NCBI RefSeq assembly: GCF_020740795.1
Contig: NC_067295.1
Span: 558,001 to 622,000 of the forward strand
Direction: 5' to 3'
DNA length: 64,000 bases
Source of the DNA: Apus apus
Lineage: Eukaryota > Chordata > Aves > Apodiformes > Apodidae
Shown here: positions 12,721-25,125 of the stretch, piece by piece
How positions within the stretch are numbered: the first letter of the stretch is position 1
Layout of the letters: the number at the start of each line of letters is the position of its first letter
Notes under the pieces: model-generated
Told to the model about the DNA's origin: nothing
Databases searched by the model: none
Seen by the model: only the letters and a program-made list of their open reading frames with translations
Program-made: the position numbers and the translations under genes

Positions 12721-14924
12721 GGGCCTCGGGGACCCCAGGCTCAGTCAGGACGGGCTTTCATTGCTCGCTGTCTCCTTACTCCTCCATTTTTTCAATGGCC
12801 AACCTGCAGACTTTTGATGGAATAAAATCCTTCCCTCCAACTTGCAAAAATGCCTCTGCAGAGAATAAAAGTCTTCTCCGGGAAAACAAGGTCTTTCCAT
12901 CACGCTCTGGGGAAGGTGGTGGATGAGCAGCCAGTGATCAAAGAGCAATGACTGCTGTGTGTCCCAGCAGAGAAAGTACTGAGTAATTGCAGTATCAGGC
13001 CCGCAGTGTTGGAGCGGTTTTGCAGCCGAGATGCCACCCTGGAGCTCCTAGGAGTGTGCTGAATTTTGCTTATGTCTTTATTTCCTTTAAGTGGCAGTTG
13101 CCCCAGGAAAAGCCCAGAGGAGATTCAACACAGTCAACACGGTCATTTCGTAAGGCGGGAGTCTGATCTCACCTGCCAGGTGGAGGAGTTTCAGCAGGAT
13201 GGTGCTGGGGTGATGAGGGCTGGGCTGGTGGCTGCTGGGCAAGGCGAGGACACCTTCTTGGCAGCACAAAGCACACTTTGGACAGGAGCAGGTGGCTTTT
13301 AGGACAGCATCAGTCATCACAAGGATGCACATACTGCCAGGAAAGGGGCACCTGGCACCATGTGCACCCCCTGCAGGGGGCTGGTGGCCCTGAAGTTAGT
13401 TCCTGACAGTCAGTTTAGAGGAGACCTGTTTGCTGAGTGCAAAGCACAGCAGTGGGAAGGTAGGGAGGGGGCACCCGTGGGTCCCCAGAGCCCCCTGCAG
13501 AGGGGACAGTCAGTTCTTGTCTGCACATTAGAGATGGTTCTTGCAGATGAAGTAGTGTGACAATGAACATGCAAAGGAGACAGAGGAGTGGGGATCCAAA
13601 CGGGTGTGTGTTCCCCTTCCCCATCTGGGGCCTGGGAAGTAAAGCAGCCAAACAAGAGCTAAAACCAGTGAGGGGCAGCTGGGAGCTGCCAAACATCTGG
13701 GCCCTCGAGCTTCACAGGCTGTGTGAGTAATGGGGGCTTTGCGGGCAGCAGCAGGGACAGGTTTTTGTGTCCCTGTCTACTACACACCAGCTGCGGGTCC
13801 AGGGAGTCCCCAGCCCTGATCTTGGCTCCTGTCCCACTGCAGCCTCCACTGCCCCCTCCAGAAGGGGCTTAGAAAGAGGGAACATTTGTCTGTGTGCCAG
13901 TGGAGTGTACATCTTGTCATCCCTCATCTGTTACTTCTCTGTTTCAGGTACAGCCCTGATGGGGGAGAGCAGGACAGGCTCCATGCTGGCACCAGAACTG
14001 GTACCAAGTCCCCTCCCACGAGCTCTGGTGTCCAAGCACTGAGCTCTGTGCCTGGGGCAAGGAGCTCCCAGCTGGGCACCTTGCACAGAGCAGCTTTCCA
14101 CAAGGAAAGGGAAACTAGCAGCCTGTCTGGAAACATTCTGGAAATAAAGGTAAGGAAAAAAACAACTATTACAATGAGAAAAAGATTGAAAAAAAAGTCA
14201 TCTAAATGTGGTGATGGGATCCCTGTGCTTCCATGGCAGAGCTGGGGTGCTGCAGGCATCATGCCTGAGGATGTTCTTCCAGTTGTCCCCGTCCCTGTCC
14301 CCCCACTGGCAGGTGTCCCACAGGGCCATGGGAAGGAGCAGTGCTTGCACATGACAGGTCCCATAGCTTTGACATTGGGGAAAAATATTCTGAATCAGTT
14401 TTAAAAGTATCTAAAAACTAGTTTAATCTCATTTTCCATGGTGTGGCCTGAACCTAACTTAAAAATGTGAAAATGCTGCCCTGCAGCTCAGTGCTTTTAC
14501 GGTTGGTGAGCTGGAATCACTCTAATCTCTGCTTGAAACTGATCTGGAGCTGCTCTCCCTCTCCTGGAGCAGCATCCTGCCCTTGCTGGTGCTGGCAAGC
14601 ACCCTGTGCCTCTGCAGGAGCACTTGCAGGTTGGGTGCTTCAGTGGAAATAAATCCAAGGAGGACAATGAGTGCATCAATAACTCCTGCAAAACCATGAC
14701 CAAAGATAAAGCAGCATCAAAATTGGCCTCTCAGTATCTTTACCTCTCCTCAGTTATGAACGTGGAGCTTTTAGTCCACACGTGCTCCTCGACCTGTAAG
14801 TGTGTGTCTGAATGTGCCATCAGGGATAAAAAGCTAACATCCAGCCTCAGGAAACAATACAAAAAGAAATAATAGCCTCTGTCAGCGATGTCAGGTTGAT
14901 GAGCAGCTGACAAAGATCTGTATG

Positions 14925-14994
14925 ACAAACGGGGACCCCTGGGTGGGGTGCCAGGCTCGGGGAGTGCAGAGCACAGCGACACGCGGCCGGCGCG
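14925..14994 (+). other. Candidate noncoding first exon of SCNN1B
   Basis: A GC-rich stretch with several CpG pairs ends at a near-consensus splice donor (CGCG then GTGAGT, GT at 14995). The next acceptor that fits is the SCNN1B first coding exon at 16780, which carries only seven untranslated bases before its ATG and so needs an upstream exon. The left edge is arbitrary. The donor at 11928 is an alternative. Confidence 0.3.
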
Positions 14995-16577
14995 GTGAGT
15001 CTGCCCAGCGCCGGGTCCTGTGTTCTACACTGTAATCTAATCTAAATCTTTTACTGGATTTTTTAAAAGGCGAAAATATTTACTAGCTTGCCTCGCTGGA
15101 GTTCAGTGTATTTTGCGGGTGCTGTTGTATAAAGCAGGGCCGGCCCGAGTCGCTGCCTTGGGGCTGGTTTTGCTCGCAGCCAGCAGAGGGCTGGGCTGAA
15201 CGGCCCCGCGGTTCACGTTGTACCTGGAGCTGCCGTAACTAAGCAGAGGCTCACAGTGCTCCCCCGAGTCCCCCACAGCCCTGCCCAAAAGCCAGAGAGC
15301 ATCTGGTGCCATGTGAGCTCCTTCTGTGATGAGGCACTGGTGGGTCGCAGCCTCAGGAGGTCTGGGATGTCCAAGTCCCTGGACAAGTGCTCCTTGGAGA
15401 ACAAAATGCCTCAAATCCTGGAGGAAGCAGCTGGAGCTTCTTCTCTCCAAAGCACTCTCCCATCACCACCTCATGGTGTTGGGCTGGGTCTAACAGCCCC
15501 TGCAATAGGGTGTGCAATCAACATCACCCTCTCTGTGCATTACAGAGTGAGACATCATAAAGTCTATTGGTTTTGTACTTTCATCAAACTATATTCTACT
15601 CAAGAGATTTTGCAGATCTGGCCAATAAGTCAAGGAATCAGTATTACCTTTTTTTTCTTCTGGAACAATAGGAAGGAGGCAGTTTTTCCTGCTCCCCGAG
15701 AGGCCTGTGCACCCTCCAGCTTCCTTTGATATTCTATCTACAAATAACTTCATGTTAATCTAGTTTCTGCACTGCTGAGTATTGCTCATTACTGAAATAT
15801 TGCTGTATTATTTCAGCACTCTTTCCTCTAGGATGCTGAGTTATACGCAGCATTAATCTTTAATTCTGTTCTCCCACAGTTTAAATCTGAAAAATGTTCT
15901 AAGCAGCTGACTTGGGTTTGTGTTGAAATCCTGCCTGGGGATATTAAGATTTAGTAACACAAGTTCTCACCTTAAAATAGCAGCACAAAATGTTCTATTT
16001 ACTCACAATATGAATGTAAAATATGCAGCATCCCTCACATGAGCAGTGGAAACATACTGATAGTATCTGAAAGACAAAGGAATCTGGTGGGAAACCCCAA
16101 GGGTTGTCCTTCCTCTGGCGGGCAGCAGCACTGCACGGTGTTCCTGCTCCTGGGAAAGGGGCTGCCTGTTCCAGATCCTCACCTCCTGCCCCTCCAACAG
16201 GCTGGTGCACTGTCATGCTCCTTGTTTTTAAGAAAACCTGCTTTAAGCCCCCGCACTGCTTGAACAGTAGACACTGTCAGCTGGAACCCTGCCTGGCAGC
16301 AGCTCGTGTGTGTACTGCTTGGTCCATCTAGTGTTGGCAAAGGTTTCAGCTGAGCCTGTTTGCACACCTAAGACCGAGGTCCTAAAAAGTTGCCTGGTCA
16401 GTTATTGCACCATCCACAGGTCTGGGGCCAGTGCCTGGGTCCCATGGGCACAGCCGAGTCCAGCAGGTCTGGGGCACTTCACCTTGTGCGGCCAGAAGGG
16501 ACCCCAGGAGGGATGTGACAAAAACAGTCACCACTTTTGGAAGCACAAAGCACAAACCTCCCTGTTGGGCCTGCTCT

Positions 16578-16642
16578 GAAGCTGAGAGGCTTCAGGGTTG
16601 GATGAGATGACCTTTAAACTCTTCTCTGATTCTGTTGTTTGG
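16578..16642 (+). mobile_element. Possible CR1 LINE 3'-end fragment
   Basis: The sequence GGTTGGATGAGATGACCTTT followed by a diverged TCTGATTCTGTTG resembles the 3' end of bird CR1 elements (sense on the plus strand). It is short and diverged, and lies about 140 bp before the first SCNN1B coding exon. Confidence 0.35.
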
Positions 16643-16786
16643 CTGCCCTGCAGAACATCCGCAGTCGTGCCACCACATAGCTCCCCAGTACTTCTCTGCC
16701 AGCAGTACGAGCACAGTTGGGGCAGCACAAACCCTCCCTCCCAGCAGAGCTGTTCTGATGCCTTTCCTCCCCCCTGCAGACCCAGG

Positions 16787-19700
16787 ATGAACCTGAGGAA
16801 GTACCTCATCCGGGCGCTGCACCGCCTGCAGAAGGGCCCTGGCTACACCTACAAGGAGCTGCTGGTCTGGTACTGTGACAACACCAACACCCACGGCCCG
16901 AAGCGCATCATCAAAGAGGGGCCGAAGAAGAAACTGATCTGGTTCTTCCTAACGCTGCTCTTCGCGTCGCTGGTCTTCTGGCAGTGGGGCATCCTCATCA
17001 ACACCTACCTCTCCTATAACGTCACCTCCTCTCTCTCCATTGGCTTTAAGACCATGAAGTTCCCAGCAGTCACAGTCTGCAACGCCAACCCCTTCAAGTA
17101 AGTTTCCCTTTGCCTGATGTACCCCGTGGTGCACCAAGGCCTCGGCTCTGTGCCCAGCCTAAGGTGCTGCAGGTCGTTCCCACCTCAGTGCCACGTTAGG
17201 AGCATGGATGGAAATGATCCCTTGACTCACCAAGTGGCACAAAAAACCCAAGGAGAACCACACAAAAGGGAATGGCTCAGGTCCGGGGGGGGTGCATGGA
17301 CCTCGGTGTCCTCACGGATCAGTTAATCTAACGACAGGGGTTGCCTCCCTGCAAACTTTCTCAGGGAAAACATGAAGTTCAACTAATTTGTCACAACTAG
17401 AATTGGTCTCCTGATCTTTCCCACAATCCCTTCCTCTCCATGAAGGCCCCACTTATAGCTCACATTCCCAGCAGTAAGAGCTGGTCAAACAGCAGCATCA
17501 GCTGGAGCTGCAGTGACACCACTCCATCCTTATTTCAAAGCAGTTCCAAGTTGGGTTTGGTAGAGTTGTTTTAAATTTCTATCCATGCAATAGTGTAGCC
17601 CAAGGCCAGATGCTCTCAACTGATACACAGGAGTGATTTTGAGGTTGTTTTTCTCTGCTGGTTAGAGATGTTTTGTGTAACTCTAGTGAGTTACGGAAGC
17701 CCAGCCAGTTTGGTTCTGCACTGGCAGGTTCACCACCACAGGGTGTGTTTATCCTCCCAGGCTGCTGGGATGCCCGTGTCCCAGCTGGCTGGGCCTGCAC
17801 AGAGGTTCCCATCCTCCAGTAAATTTTCAGCCAACGATCCAAGGTCCCCAGGAAGATCAAAGCCTGTGGAGCTGCAGACAAGCTGCTCCATGTCCCCACA
17901 TCTTCACAGCACCTGGCAACTGCTCCTTGTCCTGCAGATACTCAGAGGTGAAGCATCTGCTGAAAGAGCTGGACAGGCTGATCGAAGCAGCACTGGAGAG
18001 GATCCTGCAGCCCACGCCAGGGAACAGCAGTGAGAAGAGCTCAACCCCACCACTCGATCTGGAGCTCTGGCACCAGATACCCCTGGTCCTCATTGATGAG
18101 CACGACAAAGACAACCCCGTCATCCTGGACATCTTTGAGAGCAACCAGGCTGCTAACCAAACCTCCATGGGCAATCAGACCTCCATGAGCAATGAAACAG
18201 CTGGTGGAAACCAAACTGCTGTGGGCAACCAGACTTCCATGGGCAATGAAACAGCTGATGGTAACCAAACTGCTGTGGGCAACCAGACCTCCATGGGCAA
18301 TGAAACAGCCCCAGGCAACATCATGTCAGAAGAAAAGAAGTACAAGTTGGCAGTGAAGCTGGTGAGTGAGGTCCCAGGAGAGGCAGCGGGGAGGGATGAG
18401 GCCGGGGCACCAGGCAGGGAGGCTGCAGCCTGGAGATCCCAGTCTGCTCCCACCAGCTGCCCCCAGCCACTCTGCCTCGGGGCTCTGGTTCCCTCAGTTC
18501 AGGGCATGCAGTCCATGGGCACTTTCCAAGTGTTATTCCGAGGCTCCAGGGCTGGTTGCTTGTGCTTTTGAGGAAAGCAACATAGAAATATTTTAAGATA
18601 TTTGTAAAATTTCAGAAGGAGCCTGATCCCCTGCAGGGTACACAGCCAGACACCTGGCTGGAGCTGCTGGAACTCCACACGTGGGGCCTGTAGCAGGATG
18701 ATACCCTCCATATACACAGGGTCAATATGCACAGGGTCACACCTGCTCTCTGTCCCCAGTGCAGCCACCAGGGCTCCGACAACTGCACCTACAGGAACTT
18801 CACCAGCGCGGCGCAGGCGGTGACCGAGTGGTACATCCTGCAGTCCACCAGCATCCTCTCCAAAGTCCCTCTGCAGGAGAGGATCAGGATGGGCTACCAG
18901 GCTGAGGACATGATCCTGGCATGTCTCTATGGGGCTGAACCCTGCAACTACAAGTAGGTGGTGACCGAGCTCCCTGCCCTGTTCTGTTATGCCAGGAAGG
19001 GCACAGGGCACTAAAGACATGCCAGCCTTTTTGTTTTCAGTTAATAAAGAGATTTCTGCAGATCCTTAACTCTAATGTTTCCCAGAGGGGTTCTGGATGT
19101 GATCCTGGCTGCAACAGGTTATTCTGGGACAGAGAGGGGTTGAGCTTTAGTTCTGGATGGGCCGTATTGCTCATGATGTATGGAGACTTAACAGCACCCA
19201 TGGGACCTTCCCAGGGTGTGCAGTGATAACCAGGTGCTGAGGCAGCAGTGCAGCCCCCAACCACAGCCCCCCTCCTTTTACATAAGGCATGAGAAATGCA
19301 TTTTAGCTGTAATTGTTTCTCATTAACACCAAATTTCTTTCATTTTTGAGAACTGTGAGTGTGCTGCAGCAGCCTGGCTGCAAGGAGTTCTGCCCCTTCT
19401 GCCAAGGGGGCAACAAGAGTAATTACCCAAGAATGAGCTGTAACACCAGCCAAAGCTGTCACCATAGCTCAGATCAAGCAATGATTTCTCTCATCTGTGT
19501 GACAGATCACTCCTTTCCATGCCCACAAAGCATTATCCCTGGTGGTTGGGTCTCCATTCACACCAGTTCCTCACTTTGCTGGGTTTTTCAACAGCAAATT
19601 GATCAAAATTGTATCAGCTGAAATTTCTATCCAGACATTCAACAAATGGAGCAGTTCAAAGTGAACCTGGATGCAGCTGCCAAGCACTGGCACCACCAGA

Positions 19701-22700
19701 TGTATTATTTTATAACCCATTAGTCCCCCCTGAGAGTCACAGTCTTATGTGCTTGATTCTTCCAGGAATTTCACCCAAATCTATCACCCAGACCATGGTA
19801 ACTGCTACATCTTTAACTGGGGCATGGATGAAGAGGCTTTGAATTCTTCCAACCCCGGAGCTGAGTTTGGTAAGAGTGAGCCCTGCTCAGAGGAAGAGGC
19901 TGAGGGAGCAGCAGTGCTGCCAGTCCCCCTGCCTTGGCCACCTCTGTCACATGTACCAGGGTTATGAACTCTGTGTCTCTGGAGATCTACAGCAGGGAGG
20001 AATGGTTTTCCAGAAGGGGATAAGCCCAGAAAGGGAAACGTGCCACATAGGAACAAGCAGCGTGACTACAGATGTTACACGCAGCTGCAGTGCAACATCT
20101 GGGCAGCCACGGCAATGGCTGGATGTTCCCATCTGGTGCCTTCACCATGGTGGTACAGATACACCTAAGGCTGCTGGGACAGCCAGACCTGGCCCTTCCC
20201 CAGGGAACAGAGGCTTCTGTGCACAGCCACCAGAAAACTCACTCAGTGTTTTTTCCAAAGCCTCACATTTTGATGCAATTCTTGATCTCGGTGTCTGGTG
20301 TCCCAGGGCTGAAGTTAATCCTGGACATCAGCCAGCAAGACTACATCCCTTACCTGTCCTCAGCTGCCGGGGCCCGGCTCATGCTGCACCAGCAGAAGAG
20401 CTTCCCCTTCCTCAAGGATCAGGGCATCTACGCCATGGCCGGGACAGAAACCTCCATCGGAGTGCTGGTGGTATGTGTGGCATTCCTCTAGAGCAGATTG
20501 TCTGAGCATAATGTTATCTGATGGGACTGCAACCAAGTCTGTTTTAAGTCTTGGCTGAACTGGCTCAAACCAAAAGAGTCAAGCTACACTCTGGCTGTGG
20601 CCCGAACCATTTATGGAGGATTTTATGTAACTGTCCTGGCAAAGCGCTTTACTGAAGCCAAAATACTGAGCTCAGGTTATTGTTCCCTCTTCCTTCAGCA
20701 TGTCAGGGGGTGCCTTGCTAAAACATGCTGCCCTGAACACCCTCCCCTGCCTCCACCCACCCAGGGCAACGCAGCGCCTCTTCCAGCTCTGCCAGGCTTT
20801 GGGGTCTTTTCAAAGCCACCAAGGAACAGAGAAGTTAGTCTCAATAAGTAGGCACTGGGGACCTGGGGAGGAGCAAGGACTCCTGCAGTTTGGTGTTCCC
20901 CTCTTCTTCCAGGATGAACTGGAGCGGATGGGTTACCCATACAGTGACTGCACCATGAATGGCTCCGACGTCCCCGTTAAAAACCTCTACAGCCAGTACA
21001 ACACTTCCTATTCCATACAGGTAAAACATGTTTTTGAATCAAACAAGGCTGTTTAGGAAAAATCATGAGAGCAGTTAAAATCCTTGACCATCCTGCAGGA
21101 TGACTGGCACATCAGCAGTGCTTAAGCAGAAGGCACAAGCTGAACATGGGAACCTTCTTCTCTGGTAATAACCAGCACTCCAGTCTGAACATCCTGTAGC
21201 CCCAGGTTCGGAAATGATCCCAGTGGATCTATTGGAAATGGCTCTGACATTTCGTGCAGGAGCAAGACTTAATGATGCAGGTATTAAAACCTGCATCAAA
21301 AGATAAGGAACATGGCTCCAGGAGTGATTCCTCTCTTGAACACTTTGACTCTTTAATCCTCTTCTCTTTAAGGGAATTCAGTCATTCTTCACCCTCAGAA
21401 TGCCTCCTTGATTTCTGTAGGACATGAAGACAGACCTTGCCTTTCCTTCACTCTTCAATTGGGATGAGCAAGTTGAGCGCTTGTAAACCTTCAATCTGCA
21501 GAAAAATATAGTGTAAAAATTAAGCACTGGTTAATCTGTAACAGGCTATTACATACAGGAGAAGCACTTCTGGAGGGTGAGATCTGGCAATAAAGAAAAC
21601 ATCAAAACTGTTTGGGGGGTTATTTACAAAAGCCTGAAGAATACACCTGGAGGAGTGGGAGGGCTTTGGTCTGCAGGGGTTTTGATATTTCTGCCTTTCT
21701 ATAATTGTAACAATTGGACCACTCCCCCGTACACTTCAGGGTGCTTGTATAATGTTTAAGCAAATACTTAACATTATTGCATTATTACTTTTAAGTTGCT
21801 AAATGCTGACGGGGGTTCTATGTCCACGTAACTGACGTTACTTCAGAGACCTCTCAGCAAAATCAGACTTTTCCATCACCCTGATTACAGTGAACTCTTT
21901 CAGTGTCTTGTGTCCCACAGAAAATCTCTGGTTGTTCTACCTAGCTGGAGCTGTTAAATTTAATTATCTGTTCATAGACTTTGTTACTGCTTTGTGCACT
22001 GTTTCATCCAGAATCCCACTCCAATCTCGGGTGATTAACTTCATGCCTCACTGAGCTAATGGCAGCACTGCAGCCCGGCTCGCTGCTGCTGGAGCTGTGC
22101 TGCAGCCCTTCCAGGGAGAGCAGCAGATGCACAGATAAGATAATTCAGATTTCTAAAACCTGCTCTTTGTGTTGAAGTATTTTTAGAGTCCTGGCTTTAA
22201 AGTGGAAACCAGACCCGTGTCAGTGTGTCCTGTAAAGCCTGGAGACAACAGCAGAGTCCGTGGGTGTAGTGGAACATTTTTAATCCTTTTTGGAAACTCT
22301 GTATGACTCCTGTGAAGCCCTGAATTGTGGGCAGTCCTGGCCAGGGCAGGGTCCAGCAGGGAGGCAGGTGAGAGCTCAGCCTCTCTGAGCAGCTCCTCTT
22401 CCCTTTCCTCAGGCTTGCCTGCGCTCCTGTTTCCAAAACCACATGACTGAGACCTGTGGATGTGGTCATTACATGTTTCCTTTACCTGAAGGGGTCAATT
22501 ACTGCAATAATGAAGACAACCCAGGCTGGGGTAAGCACACAGATGGAGCAAATGGCACAGAAGAGTTTAGAGACAAACTCTCTGATCCTTCGCTGAGTTT
22601 CTCAAGAAGACAGCAAACTTGTGCAGCAGGCTCAGGCTGAAATACTTATTGTATTAAATGAAATTGATAACCACCCAGTACATGGGGTCTTCATCTAACA

Positions 22701-25026
22701 GATGCTTTGGTTTTGTTTTCACCAAACAGCCTATTGCTACTCATCACTGAGATCCAGTATAAGACACAGACAGATTTGCATTGATTCCTGTAAGGAAACA
22801 TGCAAGTAAGTACCCAGGCCCCTTGTGCAGCTGGAAAGGTGGGGGGGACCCTGCATCCCGTCCCCCATCAGTTCTGACCTCCCAAAATGGCAGCAAATCC
22901 TGAGGGGCTGCTGGTCTTCATGAGAACTGAAGTTCCAGTGACTTCAGAAGAGGGGAAACATTTGTACCCATGTTCTCCTTTCCTCTCTCCAGTGACACAC
23001 AGTACAAGATGACCATCTCCATGGCAGACTGGCCATCAGAAGCTTCGGAGGTAGCACCAATTCCTTGTTTTGAAACATTCATTAATAATTACCTGCTCTT
23101 AGCCACATGAATCACTCAGTATTTTCAGAGCTAATGTCCAGGTAGCAAGTGCCTCTTTGCTAAATTACACATTTTCAATGTGCAAACAAACACTAGTGCC
23201 AGGGCATGGGACAGGAGGGGGGACTCCCCCATGGCAACACCTCCTCCCTGGGTCCTGAACCAGGTCCTGCAGCTCTCTTGGGTTCCTGCACTAGCAGGCA
23301 CCCAGAGAGGATGCTTCTGCTCTGTTCTGAATATATGTTGTTTTCCTAGGACTGGATTTTCCATATTCTGTCTTATGAAAGGGATATGTCAGCAAATGTG
23401 ACTTTGGACAGGTAAGTAAAAGGAACAACCACTTTATCTTCTCTGTTGAGCCTGTTAACATCAGATTAACATGAACCTTGGCGATGGGCCAGAGCACATG
23501 TGTGCTAATGCAGAAGGACAGCAAGATTTGGTGCATGTTTGCCTGGAAGATACATAAAGCAAATCTGAAACTCTCTTTGTGCATCTCCTCTGCTTTCCAT
23601 AGTGACAAACTGGGTCACACAAACTCAAACGTCCAGTTCAGTTACAATGACATTAACTGCAACACCTCCAATCAGTCACTGCTGCAGGTTCTGAAGCTCT
23701 GAGCCCCCAGGGTCCAGCTCCTGATTGGAACGTTGGTCCCTTCACACTCTGAATCTGCCAACAGCAGCAGCACAGGGGAATGCACCAAAATGGGGGTAAC
23801 GTGTGAGTTACCCTTGGAGAACCTAAACACTGAATTAGGGGTAAAAGAAGAGGTTTTTTTCCCCCAAGGGAAACGAAGAATCCAGAGAAGCATGACAAGT
23901 TTTTGCAGGTATTGTAACACAGTGGGTCTTGTGGCAGCTGCTCTGTGGGGCAATGGGAACAGGAGCAGGACACCAGAGGGGTGACAGCCCCTCCACACCA
24001 GCCAGGGCCACTGGGAAGAACAACACAAATGGCCCCAAAGAGGCTTCCAGCTGCTCTAGTGCATCTTCAGGAGAAAGTGGAGAACAGTGTCTCCTCCCTG
24101 TGCAGCCAGGGACACGTTTTACCTTCTCCCACAGGCCCAGCCGAGGTTTCAGTGGCCACTGTGAACCCCTTGGCCGGGCTGTGCAGCCCCCTGGGCAGGG
24201 AGGAGTGGAGGGCAGGATGGCCACAGCCTGGCTCTGCACTGAGCTGCTGTTTCTCCCTTGCAGAAACGGGATCATCAAGCTGAACATTTACTTCCAGGAG
24301 TACAACTACCGCACCATCTCAGAGTCTGCTGCCACCACAGTGAGTGCCCATCCCTGCCTCCTGCCCGCAGCCGCAACGCGCAGCGGGCGCTCGCCAAAAC
24401 GAGCCACCCAGACACACAGGCAGGGCTCAGCTCCTCGGGGCTGATCAGCCATGGCTGAGGTGCCTCTCACCTGGCTGCCAGCTCCCTTGGTGCTGCTGCT
24501 GCTGCCTCCCATGGCCAGCAGGGCGCAGGGACAAGGGCCATCAGCAGCGCATGGTGGTTGGTGGGGGCTGACCAGGGTCCAATGCCTCTGCTCACTCTTC
24601 TCCCTGCAGATCGTTTGGCTGCTGTCAAGCCTGGGGGGCCAGTTTGGGTTCTGGATGGGTGGCTCAGTGCTGTGCCTCATCGAGTTTGGGGAAATCATCA
24701 TCGACTCGCTGTGGATCACCATCATTAACGTCATCAGCTGGTGCAAAGGCCTGAAGCAGAAGCGGGCGCAGGCGCGGTATCCCGACGCACCCCCGACAGT
24801 GTCGGAGCTGGTGGAGGCTCACACCAACCTGGGCTTCCAGCACGAGGACACAGGGACCCTCCCCAGGGAGGAGGCGCTGCCCCCCCGAGCCCGGCACCCC
24901 CCCGCCCAACTACGACTCCCTGCGTGTCCAGCCCCTCGACATCCTCAGTCCCGACAGCGACGCAGACCCCGAGTGAGCAGCACAGCCCCCACCACGGCAC
25001 AGCCCTGGGCCAGCTGCCACTGCTGA
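16787..25026 (+). CDS. SCNN1B: Epithelial sodium channel beta subunit
   Basis: Twelve coding exons: 16787-17097, 17938-18361, 18760-18953, 19766-19869, 20307-20470, 20913-21020, 22413-22530, 22730-22805, 22993-23050, 23350-23411, 24264-24339 and 24610-25026. All have AG/GT borders and consistent phase. The product is the beta subunit of the ENaC sodium channel. The N-terminus ([20 protein letters not shown]) carries the His-Gly gating motif (G37); TM1 is at about residues 48-72. The extracellular Cys-rich domain includes [20 protein letters not shown]. Pre-TM2 and filter are [19 protein letters not shown], followed by TM2. Residues 177-230 are a repeat of nine N-X-T sequons (listed separately). 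Read literally, the last exon gives 703 aa and ends at 25026. A seven-C run at 24880-24886 shifts the frame; the +1 frame holds the conserved tail with [10 protein letters not shown] and a stop at 24974-24976, giving about 686 aa. Human beta is about 640 aa. Confidence 0.95.
18155..18316 (+). repeat. SCNN1B: Nine-copy 18-bp coding repeat encoding N-X-T sequons
   Basis: Exactly 162 bp made of nine in-frame 18-bp units, each coding a hexapeptide that starts NQT or [58 protein letters not shown] 54-bp three-unit superperiod is visible ([18 protein letters not shown]). It lies in SCNN1B exon 2 of the coding set, in the extracellular domain after [12 protein letters not shown]. Confidence 0.97.
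24880..24913 (+). other. SCNN1B: C-run frame anomaly and out-of-frame PY motif
   Basis: Seven C at 24880-24886 and seven more at 24897-24903 lie in the last SCNN1B exon. The frame entering from the acceptor at 24610 reads [15 protein letters not shown] here. One base off, the sequence reads [18 protein letters not shown] and ends in DADPE and a stop, closely matching the human beta tail ([17 protein letters not shown]). Six C in the first run would restore that match. Confidence 0.85.
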
Positions 25027-25119
25027 GCCATCTTCTGCTCTCCATCACAACCAAGAAGGAACTAAAAAGCCCTGGCTGTGCTCCCCCCCACTTTAACGTG
25101 CTCACTGTGAAGATGCTCT

Positions 25120-25125
25120 AATAAA
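25120..25125 (+). terminator. Polyadenylation signal of SCNN1B
   Basis: An AATAAA lies 94 bp after the literal stop (25026) and about 144 bp after the conserved-frame stop (24976). T-rich and TG-rich sequence follows. The 3' UTR would be short. Confidence 0.7.

Noticed and set aside
12318-12926. 202-codon plus-strand open frame over the CpG patch upstream of SCNN1B
   Set aside because: Composition follows GC content, there is no recognisable domain, and it crosses splice-like sites. Likely a chance frame.
14606-14872. 88-codon Cys/Lys-rich plus-strand frame
   Set aside because: It resembles a small secreted protein at first sight, but has no signal peptide, no family resemblance and a poly-Lys end from AAG/AAA runs. 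Not supportable without expression data.
23595-23700. Extra SCNN1B exon after an AG at about 23602
   Set aside because: The exon ending at 23411 joins in phase to 24264 and gives the conserved [18 protein letters not shown]. Inserting this piece would break the match.
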